From Mugil cephalus (taxonomy: Eukaryota; Chordata; Actinopteri; Mugiliformes; Mugilidae), in NCBI RefSeq assembly GCF_022458985.1, contig NC_061778.1, positions 5,659,501 to 5,723,500 on the forward strand: a DNA stretch of 64,000 bases, written 5' to 3'. Below, one piece after another: positions 1 to 11,700 of the stretch (its first letter is position 1; the number at the start of each line of letters is the position of its first letter). The position numbers and the translations under genes were made by a program. The notes under the pieces were generated by a model. The model ran no database searches. It was given only the letters and a program-made list of their open reading frames with translations, and was not told where the DNA came from.

Positions 1-1680
1 ATATTTTTGTTTCATGGTTTGGTTTAGCCCGTTCTAAGAATAAAAGCATCTGCCTCAGCACTGATCTTTTAACACGCCAGCGGTTGTTGGTTTGATCGAG
101 CGAAGCTGCACCTCTTCTGGTTTCTTGTTTTGTTTTTAATGCTTCAAAGTGGCTCCTGTGTGGTTGGTTGCTCTACCCACTGTTCAGGCAGAACACTCCT
201 AACACTGCAGCCTTATGGCACACTGATTTCTAAACACATCTAACATAACTTGACATTTTGGCCTTTCAAACTGAAGTTTCGGTGAAATCTCCCCCTGCAT
301 AGCCTTTCAATCAGGCATGCAGTGTAGCTCGTTCCAAATTTGAGATAAAATGAAAATTTGTGGTTTTACAGTCTGCTCGCTCAGGATGGTGTTATACCAG
401 CTGCACACTTTACTGAGAGTTGTCACCTAATTCTGCGCAACCCAGACTTGTGGGTAAAAGGTAGCAATGTGATGTTTGTGACTTGCACACTCTGTACGTG
501 CATGCAACACTGCATAAATGCTTCCAGGAAACAGACCGTTACACTTTAATCTACCTCCTCTTTTAATCTAAAATCTAAAAACAGTCATGGTGATGAACAG
601 TATATAAAATACTATAACATCTCCTGTATAGTCATTGATCATCTGTTATGTATACATGGCCAAACATGATGTAACCTGTCTCAGTTTAGAAATGTTTCAA
701 AATGAGTGTGGAGATGAGTCAAGACTTGGTGTGAGAAAAATGTGCAATACTTTAAATGCAATCTGTGGGGGAGAGCCCAGGCTTGGTGGGTGGGGAGTAT
801 TTGTTTTACAGAGCAGTAAAACACTCTGGTTGATAAGGCAGTATGTGCCCTGCGGTATGTGCAGAGTGGGGGGAGATTACGCTCTTCAGAGACCCACAGC
901 AACCTCTCTTGGTTTGTTTCTTTTCGATCGGATGTCAGTACTCTAGTTCAGTTTTCATTTACAAATTTTCCAGAGAAGGTGTAGATGAAGATGATACGAA
1001 TCGATGCATTTCTCTCACGCAAACATGTAACGTTTAGAGAAGGTGTGACAGAATAATGCTGTTTATTTGGCCCTTTTGTTAGGACATTAAAAGAAACTCT
1101 TACAGAGAGCAGAGCTCCTAGTTTATATAATAATTTGTTTTTCTCTGTTTCAGTTCAGGCAGAAAAGAGAGATTTGCGCCACGTCTCAGTTCTATTTGCC
1201 ACTTCTGGTTTCAATCGCTATTTGTTTGTGGAAGTCGGGACTAAGTACTGAACTTCCTGATTCAGATGCAGGGTCTGTGTAACCGTGACATTTAATTGAT
1301 CAGGGGTGCATCTGACGCTATGGCGGTTACTAAGCTACAGTGTACCTGTTGGCGCATGTGGTGAGTGCAGCTTCAGAGCTAACCACATGTAAATACCAAC
1401 TGTGAACAGGGCCTTTTATTCACAGTAAAGTTGTCTGTGAAACCTGGTGAAAGGGCATCTGCACCACATTTTCTCAGCTGGCTTCCTTTGAACTGCTCAT
1501 GTTTGAATCTCAAGGGTTTGGGGGTGTCAGGCGGGTATGATGACATGTTGCATTTGTTTTCTCTTCCAATTGAGTTAAGTGATAAAATGTGACACATGGG
1601 TTTATGATCACTTATTGTGACCATCATGTTTCATGTGCTGGGCCACTGAAACTAAGTACTTTCATTTGAACTGAAATTAA
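1..1680. other. Gene-free sequence
   Basis: AT-rich, non-repetitive sequence upstream of the first repeats. Open frames are short, overlap on both strands and show no recognisable domain. I see no tRNA, no splice-bounded exon and no simple repeat longer than about 15 bases. Confidence 0.5.
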
Positions 1681-1689
1681 ACTTGACGT

Positions 1690-1960
1690 TCTCAAGCTCA
1701 TCCATTTAGCTTAGCTTATCTTAACTTAGCCTAGCAGCTAGCCTGAATAAAGGTGATCAAGTCTGCCTGCCAGCATTTCTGAAGCTTGGTTATTTTGCTA
1801 AATAACTACCTTTTCTAATTACTTTCTATGTATTTAAATGAAACCTGACATTTGGAAAAGTACATCCGGTTAACTTAGTTAGCATAGCTTAGCACTGGCT
1901 CGGAACAAAAGAATTAAATCTTGCCTGCCAACACACTAAGGCCAAATAAAGCAATATAAA
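1690..1960. repeat. Teleost dispersed repeat rich in TTAGCTTAGC motifs
   Basis: Repeated TAGCTTAGC/TTAGCATAGC words are followed twice by a similar phrase (around 1757-1780 and 1917-1932, both containing TGCCTGCCA). This pattern resembles a repeat common in percomorph genomes. Family name and exact ends are uncertain. Confidence 0.4.
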
Positions 1961-1986
1961 CCCTTCGCTTAATCAATCTATGCTCG

Positions 1987-2380
1987 AAATTCAACTTTCT
2001 GTATGTGCTCCTCGTCCCAGTTTACATGCGGAGAAAAACAAATAATGAATAACTGATGGGAACATGTCCTCCTCCACCACACTAGGTGACGATACGTTTC
2101 CTTTTAGTGGGTTAATACCATGTTAATACAGCCCTCTTTCCGGCCGACCTATTACATCATATACAAAACAAGAGTTGTTCAAGAGTCAAACCACAACCAG
2201 ATGGATAATAGTACAGCTTTTTTTAATCTCATACGTAATGTGCGCGCTACTTCTGGTGCAGATATGACCCCACTTCACCTCAGGTTGTTCTTCTATAGGC
2301 TCTGTTTACCTTCTTCTTCTTCTGCGACCTGCTTTCATGGATGTTTTTGTTCCGGGGTCCTACGTCATACAGTCTACCAC
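1987..2380 (+). mobile_element. MITE-like element, copy A (TTTACATGC end)
   Basis: This stretch matches, in inverted orientation, the stretch from about 3968 back to 2890 once the hAT insertion there is ignored. Matching landmarks include the ACACTAGGTG(A/G)CGATACG block (2082 against 3890), the poly-T/AATCTC block (2215 against 3745) and the TTTTTGTTCCGGG block (2345 against 2910). No transposase is visible, so it is a non-autonomous DNA element. It appears truncated at its 3' end. Confidence 0.5.
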
Positions 2381-2459
2381 AGAGAGACAAACAACCATTC
2401 ACACCTTCACAACTCCACACACAGAAGCCCCAGCCGACCACACACATTTCACTTTAATA

Positions 2460-2692
2460 TACCGATCTGACATTAACATTAAAACCACTAACAGGAGAAG
2501 TAAGTAACATTAACTATCTTGTGACAATTCAATGTTCTGCTGGGAAACTTTTGGACCTATACACCACCCACCTAGACCAAACCAGGCTCCCCCACCCCAT
2601 AACAATGACACTCCTTGATGGCAGCAGCAGCCTGATACAGACACAGCACAAGTTGTTGACCCGGCCTCCAAATTCACCAGATCCCAAACTTC
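2460..2692 (+). mobile_element. Tc1-derived non-autonomous element, copy 1, left part
   Basis: It starts with a TACCGATCTGACATTAACAT end typical of the family seen at 42842-43315. It then carries the fossil transposase segment TTCTGCTGGGAAACTTTTGG, which encodes the Tc1 residues FCWET(F/L)GPG. The copy is interrupted after about 2690 by a second transposon and resumes near 3962. Confidence 0.65.
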
Positions 2693-2698
2693 AGTGCG

Positions 2699-3937
2699 TT
2701 TACATGCACGTGAAAAAAAATATATGAATTATTGCCTTAATCGGACTATAACAGGAGAACTTAAGTGCATGTAAACACGTTACTCCGATGAAAATCGGAG
2801 TTCTCATTATCCAATTGAGACACCCAGATAATGCGACTGAATCGGAGTTTTCAATCGGATAATGCGTAGGTGCATGCTTCAAAACTACTGCGCTGGCGTG
2901 TGAACCCGGAACAAAAACGTCCAAGAAAAGCCAGTCGTAGAAGAAGAAGAGGAGGAACGGAGCCGCTAGAACAGGGAACGGCAACCCGCGGCTCTTTCGT
3001 TCCTCTGTTGCGGCTCTCTGTGGCGAGTGGTGCGGAGCAAGGACACTGATCAAAGCTGTTCACTTTTTTTACGCTAACTGCCTCAGAATAGCGGCAACTA
3101 GTCACTCATCAGTGAACGAGCGAGAGCTACACAACAACTGAATGACACTGAATGCCACACCACACTCACGGTTGTAACACGAAACAACCAAAAAACACTG
3201 AACTCCCACAGTGCATTGCAGCACATTTACTAGTTGCTATCAAGTATTTAATTTAAATGTGTTTTTATTTTAGTGCGTTAGTTTTTTTAATATTATTCTA
3301 AATTTGAATTGATGGTGATCGTTTAACATTAAAATAAAAGGTATTTAATTTTTTGTCGCTCAAAATATACGTCACAACTGCCGACGTGCGACACCCCCCG
3401 GAAGTGTTATTGAACTTTTCGACCCCAGTTAAAACAACCACGGATAAATCCCCGTTATGTTACATGAATGCAATTTCGTTTTCTCTGTAGCAGTTCTTTC
3501 ATTTCATAAATACAACACACTATATGCCTAGCATAGAGGTAAAAACGATATATGCAGTGTTATCTTCATTTTAGACGTCAAAGCGGTTTTGTGGCTCCCA
3601 GTGTTTTCTTTTCTGTGGGAAACGGATCCAAATGGCTCTTTCAGTGTTGAAGGTTGCCGACCCCGGCGCTAGAAGAACCGTCTGAGGGACAGCGCGGATC
3701 TCACCTGCACCGAAAGTAGCGCGAACATTACGAACGAGATTAAAAAATGTAGTATTATCCGTCTGGTTGTTGTTTGAAATGCCGGTCAACCGCATCAACG
3801 ACTCTTGTTTGTTACATCACGTGATAGGTCAACCGGAAATCGGGCCGTATTAAGGTGGTATTATCCCGCTGAAAAGACACGTATCGCCACCTAGTGTGGA
3901 AGAGGAGAACAGTAATTTCTTGCGCTGCATGTAAACT
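2699..3937 (-). mobile_element. MITE-like element, copy B, interrupted by a hAT element
   Basis: The ends GTTTACATGCA (2699) and TGCATGTAAAC (3937) are inverted repeats. Internally it matches copy A (1987-2380) in reverse orientation. A 695-bp hAT element sits inside it (2972-3666). It is itself flanked by the two halves of a Tc1-derived copy, so it inserted into that copy. Superfamily unknown. Confidence 0.5.
2972..3666. mobile_element. Non-autonomous hAT element with 8-bp target duplication
   Basis: The terminal repeat CAGGGAACGGCAACC at the left is matched by GGTTGCCGACCCCGG at the right. Both sides are flanked by the same 8 bases, CGCTAGAA (2964-2971 and 3667-3674). An 8-bp duplication is the hAT signature. 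The interior has no transposase-sized frame. Confidence 0.8.
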
Positions 3938-3961
3938 GGGACAAGGACTGTAGTCAGAAAG

Positions 3962-4102
3962 TTGAATTCTGTGGGGTGATCCACAGAGCCCCCTCCCCTC
4001 AACCCATAGGACCCCCTCAGAAGGCCTGTGTCTATTCTCCGATGAGCCACAGCTGTAGACAATATCAGGAACGTGATCATAATGTTTCGTCTGACTCGTG
4101 TA
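3962..4102 (+). mobile_element. Tc1-derived non-autonomous element, copy 1, right part
   Basis: It contains the CTGTGGGGTGATCCACAG and GATGAGCCACAGCTGT segments seen in the other copies and ends with CATAATGTTTCGTCTGACTCG..TA, a decayed version of the family's right inverted repeat. It completes the copy that begins at 2460. Confidence 0.6.
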
Positions 4103-6180
4103 GAATATTGGCTTTGGTTTTCAGTGGAAGTCGCATTGAGTAAGCTAAATGACTGATTCTCATGAATTCATGGTGCAACTCACCCACCCGCAAAAATTCT
4201 GTCGTGAAATTTGACCAAAAGCGATTGTGAATGCCGCCGATGATCTGTACGCAACAAGGTTATGTCACCAGTCGTCCTTTTCCTTAGAAGCCTTCAGTCT
4301 TGGCCTTGGAGGTAGCACACAGTTTCCTGGCATTGTGAGAAATTTAACAGTCCAGGAACTTCAGGCACATATTTTTGTTTGCCGACCGCACGCTTGCATG
4401 TGAAGCGCTTGTTTTTCTGTGCTGGATGGAACTATTTTGTGAGTGAAAGACAATAGTACAGATTATTCTTGAACGTTTCACTCTAGCCTTGATGTTCTGT
4501 TTGTTTTGCGGCGGGCTGACAAAGAGAGGCGCACTGGCCATAAAACGGCCTCCGTGTCTTTGATTCTCTGCAAGATTTTCCTTTATTTGTTTGACTGTTA
4601 CTGTTGACCCTGGAGTCAAAATGAGCTATCCTTGGATGGGTGTCATGTCGCCACCACTGCAGTCAGGAAAATATTTCTTCAGCCGATAACGAACAGCTGC
4701 GGTTATGTATGCATGATTTTGAGTGCAAGGAGTGGATCAGGCAGAATACACAACGGTTTGATCTGCCAGGCAAGCATTCGTTTACTAACAGGAAGCTCAA
4801 CCAGGTTGTATGCTTCCTATTTGACACAGTAACGCCTGCATGACATAAATACACTCAAAGAATTAACAGTGTTCACTCGGCACAAAGGTGATTGAGAAGC
4901 TTTTACAAGTTTCCTGAGACTTATTATTAAAAAAAAAAAAAAAAAACGTAACATTCCTCACTGCTAAGCTACTTCACTCACAACAAATGGCCCAATGTTT
5001 TTCACCGACTGCCAAGTAGAGACTTTCAGCTGAGGGGGGAACCTGAATTTGTGCGTTATGTGTAGCACAGTGTGCTGAAGAAAGAAAGTTGTGGGCATGG
5101 ATAGACAAAGGAAGCTGAAAAACCACTGAGAGCTTTTTGTTCTATGTCATTTCTAATGGCCCCTGTAAAATAAGAAACTAAAAAAAAAAGCTGCTACCCA
5201 CACAGTCTGTCACAAACAAGACAGAGACATCCTATCAGACCTGTGTAGGCTGTCACCTCGGGCACCTTTCAACAGGCTTCTCAGGCACTTTTGACCTCCT
5301 GTCTTCATTTTGTTTAGCATGCTGCACAGCGGCGGACTACTTGAAAGCAGCGAGCGTGCAAGTCCTGCATTTAAAACGTAAACGCATGCAAACAAAAGTC
5401 GTGAAATGCATTTAAAATATCCAACGTAATGACATTTGTTAAGATGAAACATAACTCACACCAGTGCCTCACATTAGGAATAAAGCCGAATTTCATTATG
5501 CAACTGGTTGAAGTCGAGTTACTGTTAAATTAACTGTACAAATTATAATAGCTCTGAATTTAAACTGTTATCCGTCTCGCATAAAGGAGAGTTTTATGAT
5601 GCTGTTTGGGGGGAAGCTAATTGAAAGATAACTTCATCTGCGCTATGACTTTAATTAACAAAAGGAATGAATAACGAGAGCGGCTGAATGAAAGTTGGAA
5701 CTCGAGATCCATATTTTAATGTTCAATTAGGCTTTCCAACTCTTTCATAAGACGGGTGAAACGCAGTGCAAAGTGATGATGTCCTTCGTGTGTACGTGAG
5801 TTAAGAGCTACTGGCCAGCCAACCTTGTGACACACCTCAGGTTAAACCACAACACAAAATACGAAGCATTTATGATGAGGTGGACAGAAAAGGAGAGCAC
5901 AGAGTCAGAATTAAGATGTAAGTTTTCATTTTATAGTAGTTCTTAAAGGTTAAAGAATAATTAATTTTATTGGTCTTATTGTTTTACTTCTTTTTTCATT
6001 TTCGCATATTTTTTATGATGCCCTTTGCTTTTCTGCTGTATTGTCTCGGCTAAATAAATAAAACACTGTGATGTCTGTTATTCTTTATGAAGCTATGATT
6101 TTAAATACATCACCTTGTGGCACTGAACATCGTCATCGAGGGCTGTCGGGGGAACACTCATTATGAAGTTTTAATGAATT
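4103..6180. other. Gene-free sequence upstream of lpar6
   Basis: Contains A-tracts (about 4926-4947 and 5180-5190) and a stretch at about 6050-6095 (AAATAAATAAAACACTGTGA) resembling part of the hAT-type MITE at 34386-34870. No exon or RNA gene recognised. Confidence 0.5.
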
Positions 6181-6256
6181 GCCTCTCAATGCAGTGTTGT
6201 GAGCAGACAAAGGAGGAGGAGGAGTTGCAGGGGGTGGGAGGAGTAACTACAGCTGC

Positions 6257-6295
6257 TCTCTCTCTCTCTCTCTCACTCACTCTCTCTCTCTCAAC
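6257..6295. repeat. CT microsatellite
   Basis: Interrupted (CT)n tract followed by (CAAC)n-like CAACCAACCAACC. It lies just upstream of the likely lpar6 5' UTR. Confidence 0.85.
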
Positions 6296-6299
6296 CAAC

Positions 6300-7125
6300 C
6301 AACCAAGTACAAAAACTGATACCGGCACAAAGGAGAAATACTCCGCAGAAGCCCCAGGGCATTTAGAAGGAGAAGCAGAGAGACACGCTGAACGCCTCAG
6401 TCAGTTCGCAATAAAGGGAAAGTAGAGAGGGAACAGCCAACGGATCCGGAGGAGGACAGACACTGAAACACATTCACATTGTCACAAGAGACAGCAGGGG
6501 ACCAACACAGGCATCTGTTGTGCTCTGGAGGACACGCATGGTGGTTTGCGGTCAGGACGCTGCGAAAGATGGAACGCTGACAACCTGGCAGTTCCAAAAA
6601 AAAATGAAGTTTTGACAACATTTTTTCCATGCGGAGGATTCCCCTCTAAAGGACCTAAACGTGGATGTGATTTCATTGTCTCTGTAGACTGAGCAGCTCG
6701 TGGTGAGGACCAGGGACCCTCTGGGTGAAAAGGAGGCATGTTTGTGTGACTGATTTTCTTTTTTCTTTTTTCGGAGTAAGTACAACTCAAGCTGGAAGAA
6801 GTTGTGGGGTGCAAGCGGGTAGAGAGACAGGGCAGGGGGAGGGGAAGACACTCCAGCCTGGATCTCTGTCCTCTGGGAGGGGTCCTTTCAACTTGAGGTA
6901 ACCCCCAAAATAACTGCAACAAGAGAGGGGAGGGGATCGCCATGTGCAGCCGTCCTCTCTAACATGGGCAGCTGTGTTGGAGGGAAAGATTTGAGTCTTT
7001 CGGCGTGCCCTGGTGTTGGACTGTTCTTTCCTTTGCTTTTCACATATGGACAGTTCATTGTTGCTTTTATCGTGTAGCTATTGCATAACAGACAGCCTGC
7101 GTGTCTACACTCTTTGTCTGTCATA
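6300..7125 (+). other. lpar6: Probable lpar6 5' UTR with one short intron
   Basis: A donor-like GAG|GTAACC lies at 6897/6898. A good acceptor (TTGTTGCTTTTATCGTGTAG) ends at 7078, 47 bases before the start codon. Together they suggest a leader exon ending at 6897, an intron of about 181 bp and the coding exon starting at 7079. The transcription start is not determined; the CT tract and purine-rich sequence just upstream are candidates for the promoter edge. Confidence 0.4.
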
Positions 7126-8169
7126 ATGAACAACACCACAGACATAAACTGCACCAAGAATGATGGGTTCAAATACCCACTGTACAGCACAGTCTTCAGC
7201 ATCGTGTTCGTGATCGGACTCATCACCAACGTCGTGGCCATTTACATCTTCACCTGCTCCTTGAAGCTGAGGAACGAGACCACGACCTACATGATGAACC
7301 TGGTGGTGTCGGACCTGCTGTTTGTCTTCACGCTGCCGCTGAGAGTCTTCTACTTCATCAACCAGAGCTGGCCTTTCGGAGGCATGCTCTGCAAGGTGTC
7401 CGTCTCGCTCTTCTACACCAACATGTACGGCAGCATTCTCTTCCTCACCTGCATCAGCGTGGATCGCTTTTTGGCCATTGTGCACCCTTTCCGATCGCGG
7501 GCGGTCAGGACAAAGCGAAATGCTAAAATCGTGTGTGTTGCCGTATGGGTGCTGGTGCTGGCCGGGAGTCTCCCCACTGGGTTCCTGCTGAACAGCACCA
7601 CGACCAGCAAGGATAACGCCACCTCGTGCTTCGAGAACTTTTCATCCAAACAGTGGAAATCTCACCTGTCAAAAGTGGTGATCTTCATAGAGACAGTGGG
7701 CTTCCTCATCCCACTGCTGCTGAATGTGTTTTGCTCCATCATGGTGTTGCAGACACTGCGCCGCCCCCAGACGGTCAGTCGCGGGGGGAAGCTGAACAAA
7801 ACAAAGATCCTGCGCATGATAGTTGTGCACCTCTGCATTTTTTGTTTCTGCTTCATCCCCTACAACGTGAACCTGGTTTTCTACTCCCTGGTCCGCACCA
7901 AAACGTTAGAAGGCTGCTCCGTGGAGTCGGTGGTTCGAACCATCTACCCTATAGCCCTCTGCATTGCTGTATCCAACTGCTGCTTCGATCCCATTGTTTA
8001 CTACTTCACCTCGGAGACCATCCAGAACTCCATCAAGAGGAAGTCTCAGGCCAACAGCAAATGCGACGTCAAGTTCTCGGAGGCCCTGCAGTCAGAATCC
8101 AGCTCCAATCTCCAGTGCAGCCTGAGGACTCTCAAAGCTAAAGTGTTCCACGGTGACGCTTCTGTGTGA
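7126..8169 (+). CDS. lpar6: Lysophosphatidic acid receptor 6 (P2Y5-like GPCR)
   Basis: A 347-residue class A G-protein-coupled receptor in one coding exon. The family binds lysophosphatidic acid at the plasma membrane and couples mainly to G12/13. Seen: N-glycosylation sites NNTT and NCT near the N-terminus; GLITN in TM1; SDLLF in TM2; the TM3 cysteine in MLCKV with a partner in TSCFENF of loop 2; SVDRFLAI (DRF in place of DRY); CFCFIPYN in TM6; [11 protein letters not shown] (DPxxY) in TM7. Cysteines in NCTK and EGCS could form the second P2Y-type disulphide. Length is close to human LPAR6 (344), and the tail ending in LRTLKAKVF resembles LPAR6 rather than LPAR4. The start was chosen at ATG 7126, which has A at -3; the frame upstream has no other ATG. 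Whether it is the a or b teleost paralogue cannot be told. Confidence 0.93.
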   Translation: MNNTTDINCTKNDGFKYPLYSTVFSIVFVIGLITNVVAIYIFTCSLKLRNETTTYMMNLVVSDLLFVFTLPLRVFYFINQSWPFGGMLCKVSVSLFYTNMYGSILFLTCISVDRFLAIVHPFRSRAVRTKRNAKIVCVAVWVLVLAGSLPTGFLLNSTTTSKDNATSCFENFSSKQWKSHLSKVVIFIETVGFLIPLLLNVFCSIMVLQTLRRPQTVSRGGKLNKTKILRMIVVHLCIFCFCFIPYNVNLVFYSLVRTKTLEGCSVESVVRTIYPIALCIAVSNCCFDPIVYYFTSETIQNSIKRKSQANSKCDVKFSEALQSESSSNLQCSLRTLKAKVFHGDASV

Positions 8170-8730
8170 CACCCGTCCATCCACGTATGACTTTGAGACA
8201 GTGGATTTTCCCTCGGTCTCCATCTCAGGGCACAAACGTCGAGGCGCCCCGTCCGCTTTGCAGTATCACCACACGACCCTTTGTTCACGTCGGTGGATTT
8301 GTTATTACTGCTTACTAATTTCCCTTTCCCGCGGAATACACTGTAATTGTGTCGAGCACGATTACCCTGCCAGTGACCTGGAAGGGAATGTGATCAGAGA
8401 ACAGCAGGACAGTTATGATATTGACTGCCTCATGTGCCTGTATATCTGTGCATTGTCATGGTAAGTTGTGGTGCTAACTTTAGAATATATCTGTTAAATT
8501 AACGTAAAGTTATATCAGATTCTAGATGTACAGTGCTTCTTTTTTTTTGAAGAAAAACGTTGTTAACTATACACAGGTCCCAGAAGTGCCTTTCTTTTTG
8601 TCTTGTTCTTTTTTGTTCTGGTGTCATTTCATTGTAGACGCTGTGTCTTTATTGACATTTAAATGCACTGACAGTTCCTCCTGCTGCACTCATGCCATAG
8701 TCATGAATAAAAGTCTTGTATTGTGGAAAG
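8170..8730 (+). other. lpar6: lpar6 3' UTR
   Basis: Sequence between the TGA stop and the first canonical poly(A) signal. No further coding sequence is seen in it. Confidence 0.6.
8706..8711 (+). promoter_or_regulatory. lpar6: Poly(A) signal of lpar6
   Basis: AATAAA about 540 bases after the stop codon, followed by a GT-rich stretch (GTCTTGTATTGTGG), the usual layout of a vertebrate cleavage site. Confidence 0.75.
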
Positions 8731-8739
8731 CAAGCAAAT

Positions 8740-11700
8740 CTTTCGTTTTTTAACTGGAGAAAACTTGGACACAAAACGTGTCGGTTGCTGCGAGGCGCTT
8801 TATCTCCCTCCAGTGTGCACAAGTCACATAAAGATTGTACTGGGGCAAGTAGAGAAAACAGGTGTGACCTCGCGCTGCCTTAAGTGCTAAACCTCTTCTA
8901 CGGCGTTTGTGCTACACGCAATAAGGAGATAAACAAGTGGAACAAGTAGTGGAAGCAGAGAGTCTAATGGGGGCTGTCTGTATCCCACAGGCAAGTGCAG
9001 ACTTCCTGTGTGGTAACAAGTGGGCTTAGAGAGAGGAAGTCTTTATTGGTGGTAAACGGACAAAAAAACAAAACAGACTGCTCTCATTTGTATGGATCCA
9101 ATTGTGAATGTGGTTTAAGAACCGCAGAGTTAATAACAGCGTAAGTGAGTTATAATTGCTTCTTCTTCCAGTGCTCACATCGACTCACACCAGCAGAGCA
9201 CTGAAGTGGCATGGTGTTTCATTCTCTTAAACTAAATAGGACTTTCATTTTATCATCCTGTAAAAGTTTGTGTTCCTCTTTCACAAGGACATGGTGTTTT
9301 TCTCTGTCGTATCTCACAAGGCTGCTCCCTCGCACGAAACTGGTACACTCTGTACAGCCGAGCGCTAAGCCACGATGCCTTTGATGGAGGAAAGGTTACG
9401 CTGCTAATAGCTAATAGTAAGTCCAAGCTACACCAGAGCTACCTCAGTCAAAGACGGTTACTTTGATGAGTCGAAAGTTGAGAATATATTTTGGGTTATA
9501 TATTGATTTTAACACCAGTTGTTTATGTCTATGCTTTCATTTCAGAGTAAAATAAGACATGAAACTGCATACATTTTGATTATATATATATATATATATA
9601 TGTGTGAATCAGTATAACTGACTGAACGAAAAGCCTAAGTGAAAACTTGTCATACTGTGGACAAATTAACCACCGCATTGCGTCAGTGAGAGTGAGAATA
9701 GCGTTTGAGAGAAAAACCAAAGGTGCGTGGTGCTCAAACTTTACCGACTTAGCATGAAGGTCAGCCAGCAGCGCATTTGGGCCATGTGGGTGGCTGCACG
9801 GCCGGGCCGCAAACCTGCGTTGTTATGAAAACAAACACCAACATCTTTAACGGAGCGACCGCGCCGAGCGTCACGAGGCTTCGAGAACATTCATCGCTGC
9901 GTCTATTAAATGTATTAAATGAGCACGTATTCAGTGAGCGTGACATCTGACCTCTCGGGTCACGGCACAAACAGAAACAGACGGGGAAAACGAAGGGAAA
10001 TCTCAGATCAGATGCAGCTGCGACGACCACACTGGATGTGTAATCACTGTAACTTAGATTCTGGACCAATAGCAGTTGAAATAAAGGAAGTAAATTGGAC
10101 GTTTCCACATCCCTTCCCGTCTTCCTCATTTGCAGCATATTATGTAACTTCCTGAAGTTCTCAGTCGTTCCCATTTACCAGTCAACGTGAAGATTCTTCC
10201 ACGCTTAACTTCAGCGTTTGTCTAGGGTGGCCGTGTGAGGGACTGGGCTGTTCATGTGAGCTCAGCATGCTCCTCTGCATACACAACAGTTATCTAATCA
10301 GCTTGACCTCTCCTTCCCAGCGGGGCTGCAGGATGAGAAAACACAGACGCCCGCTCTGCTTGTCATCGCGCGTGCACTCGGTTCTGAAATTGCTCCAGTA
10401 ATTACAGGCGAGAGCGCGCGTTCAAGCCCTGAGTTCTGCCGCGTCTTCGCTCAAAACTGCTGCGCACAGTGTTACTGTGAGGAAAACAAAGATGGGCATG
10501 AAACATCAAACGTTTCTAGGATAATGACACTCAGGGCAGATCTGACCCGCGGCCGCTCCTGCACATCGGCCCGTAGAGATATCAACATGTAAATAATTCA
10601 CTGCCGGAATCCTCCAATCTGACACAACAACGGGAGAAGAATGCTTCGGGCCGAGGAGCCGCCTGCCTTCCTCAAGGTCATCACAGTTATCTGCAAACGG
10701 AGACAAAAACAAGTCTGGATGTGGACTTCAGCTCCATATGAATCCTGCATGTTTTCTCCAGTGAACCTCTTAATGGCTTCTTTGAAGTACCGTCAGCCCG
10801 CGTCAGGAGTGATTTCTGCCGGGGCACGGACAGAGGCTTCGGCGGGCGTGTGTTTTCGGGGAAGAGCAGGAGGAGGAGGAGGTTGGGTGGGGTAGGTGCA
10901 GATAGACTGGGTCTGATCACATGAAGCGAAGAGAAGGGAAGCGTCCATCCTGCTAAATGGAACCGGGGGAAGGGGGAAGGAGGCGGGGGGGTATCTGGAG
11001 AGGATAATCCACCATTTTCCCTGCGTGTGTCACGCAGGATAAAATTGGGAGGAAATGACTGTTATTACCCCGATGTAACCAGCGCCAATTTAGATATCGG
11101 CACAATTTTCCCACAGTTAGATCACAAATCACCTCACCCACAGCATCTCTGACGGGTTCATCGGAAAACATGCATCACGATATTACCAGCGAAATATCAA
11201 GGTGGAGAGGCCGGTAAGCAAACGACATTCTGGTAACTTTCCTTGAGCGCGAAGAAGGCAAAAATAAAAACACATTAGTAATCAGTTGGGATGCGGATTT
11301 AGAAAACAGGAGGACAACAGCCTCACTCATTCTAAAATCAGGAGCAGCACTGAACTAATAACCAGGGACCAGTGGGTCAGGCTCGGTGTCTGTGAGGAGG
11401 AGGAGGAGGCGGTAGGTAGGATGAATAATGGAAATCTTATCCCTACTCCCTGTCGCCTCTAACCGTAAACAGGTCTTATCAATTCCTGGAGGAGCTCCGC
11501 GGCTGGACCGGCTCGCGTCGTTGCGCAACGTCTCAGGAATGAAAAAGAAAATTTGATAAAACGTTCCACTTCGTTAGGATCGTTTGTGTTTAATAATGCA
11601 CGCATGCCTTACGCAGAGAGGAGGACGGCTGTACATTTAAGAGACACGGCCGGGAAATTAAAAAAAAGCATCCATGTGCACCACGCCCTTCGTTGTCCTC

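Noticed and set aside
6482..6943. 153-codon open frame on the minus strand in the lpar6 leader
   Set aside because: No recognisable domain. It is antisense to the probable 5' UTR, and the overlapping 99-codon frame in another phase is equally open.
7081..7125. N-terminal extension of lpar6 by 15 residues
   Set aside because: The extension would start at TTG. ATG 7126 has a good context and gives the family's normal length and N-terminus.
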